Part shown: positions 63,530-64,000 of the stretch, piece after piece
Layout of the letters: each line of letters starts with the position of its first letter
Numbering within the stretch: position 1 is the stretch's first letter
Assembly (NCBI GenBank): GCA_937902315.1
Contig: CALGUG010000019.1
Coordinates: forward strand, 154,031-218,030
Source of the DNA: an uncultured Chloroflexales bacterium
GTDB taxonomy: Bacteria > Chloroflexota > Chloroflexia > Chloroflexales > Chloroflexaceae
Reading direction: 5' to 3'
DNA length: 64,000 nucleotides
Translations under genes and position numbers: made by a program
The notes under the pieces: generated by a model
What the model saw: only the letters and a program-made list of their open reading frames with translations
Database searches by the model: none
What the model was told of the DNA's origin: nothing

Positions 63530-64000
63530 GAGTCACTGAGACAGGTTTTACCACTGAGGCACTGAGTCACTGAGAGATATAAGGGAGGGGATGGGAGCTT
63601 CAAGCCTTGCATGCTTACAGACAAACTTCATTCTATTCGTAACGTAGAGGTGCCGATATTCTCTCTAAAAAACTCTGCGGCTCTGTGACTCTAACTATTT
63701 ACCACTGAGGCACTGAGTCACTGAGAGATAAAAGGAGGGGAAGGGAGCTTCCTGTTCGCAATGATGGTGTAAACGGTTGAATGAATCTTTGGCGCAATTT
63801 TTGTTTTTGTAGTGCGTTTGAATTGAACGAAAAGCCTCGAAAAAAATTTATCAAAACTCAGTGCCTCAGTGCCTCGCGTGGTGAAAATGCTAAAGGCCCT
63901 CATCCCCAACCCTTCTGGCGCAAGCAGGAGAAGGGAGCTTGGCCGCCTGTTCGCAATGATGGTGTAAACGGTTGAATGAATCTTTGGCGCAATTTTTGTT
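63530..64000. repeat. Direct and inverted repeats at the right edge, about 195-bp period
   Basis: A 55-base stretch is identical at 63751-63805 and 63946-64000, the latter cut by the window end; both begin CCTGTTCGCAATGATGG. Stretches of CACTGAGGCACTGAGTCACTGAG occur at about 63563 and 63710 and partly at 63528, and an inverted version (CTCAGTGCCTCAGTGCC) lies near 63858. GGGAGCTT follows several of them. A decayed CCCTCATCCCC hairpin repeat lies at 63898-63936. No gene was seen from 63464 to the end. Confidence 0.85.

Overview
This window reads as ordinary chromosomal DNA, probably from the phylum Chloroflexota (Chloroflexia, Herpetosiphon-like). That placement is an inference. It rests on the mid-range GC content, the many A/P/E/T-linker lipoproteins feeding ABC transporters, a secreted protein with 'FGYP' repeats that I associate with Chloroflexota, and the absence of outer-membrane systems. 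No rRNA, CRISPR array, transposase, integrase or phage structural gene was seen.

Layout. 0-13 kb: the start of a NarL-type response regulator (cut by the window edge), a long gene-free gap, a 1283-residue hybrid histidine kinase, a DUF697-like protein, murA with Asp in place of the catalytic Cys, secreted or membrane proteins, and a tight Nudix / ABC-ATPase / ybaK run. 13-25 kb: a lone molybdenum hydroxylase large subunit, a Gfo/Idh oxidoreductase with a class C beta-lactamase-like hydrolase, an RsbR-like PAS-STAS protein facing an M42 peptidase, a beta-propeller lipoprotein, a PpiC-type isomerase, tRNA-Arg(UCU) and a 36-residue membrane protein. 25-32 kb: tRNA-Leu(UAA), a peptide-binding lipoprotein, an esterase, 5-formyl-THF cyclo-ligase, an unrecognised single-gene unit, rpsU and a cupin protein.

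32-40 kb is a coherent carbohydrate locus: LacI regulator, Tat-type sugar-binding lipoprotein, two permeases and a GH78 alpha-L-rhamnosidase. It looks like uptake and hydrolysis of rhamnosides; the transporter ATPase is not here. 41.7-45.9 kb is an oligopeptide-type ABC operon whose binding protein appears to be circularly permuted: the segment that normally opens the mature protein sits at its C-terminus. 46-56.7 kb holds a cysteine Ntn-hydrolase, a macrodomain protein, a two-component pair, small membrane proteins, an HNH nuclease with a reader-like N-terminus, an AAC(6')-like acetyltransferase, a truncated HAD phosphatase and a small RNA ligase. 57-64 kb holds an NHL-repeat lipoprotein, a large serine hydrolase, and a TetR gene with a 35-bp perfect palindrome that leads into a frameshifted TIM-barrel gene. 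The window ends in direct repeats.

The intergenic spaces are filled with a compound repeat family. One component (type A) has terminal inverted repeats of about 15 bp beginning ATACCAAATCCG. A second (type B) has a conserved core GATAGCCGAAGGCGGACGCG followed by a TCCGCC partner. I count 15 type B cores, about one per 4 kb and all intergenic. At 35.3-35.5 kb one composite copy sits inside the rhamnoside transport operon and its terminal repeat supplies the A and T of the likely permease start codon.
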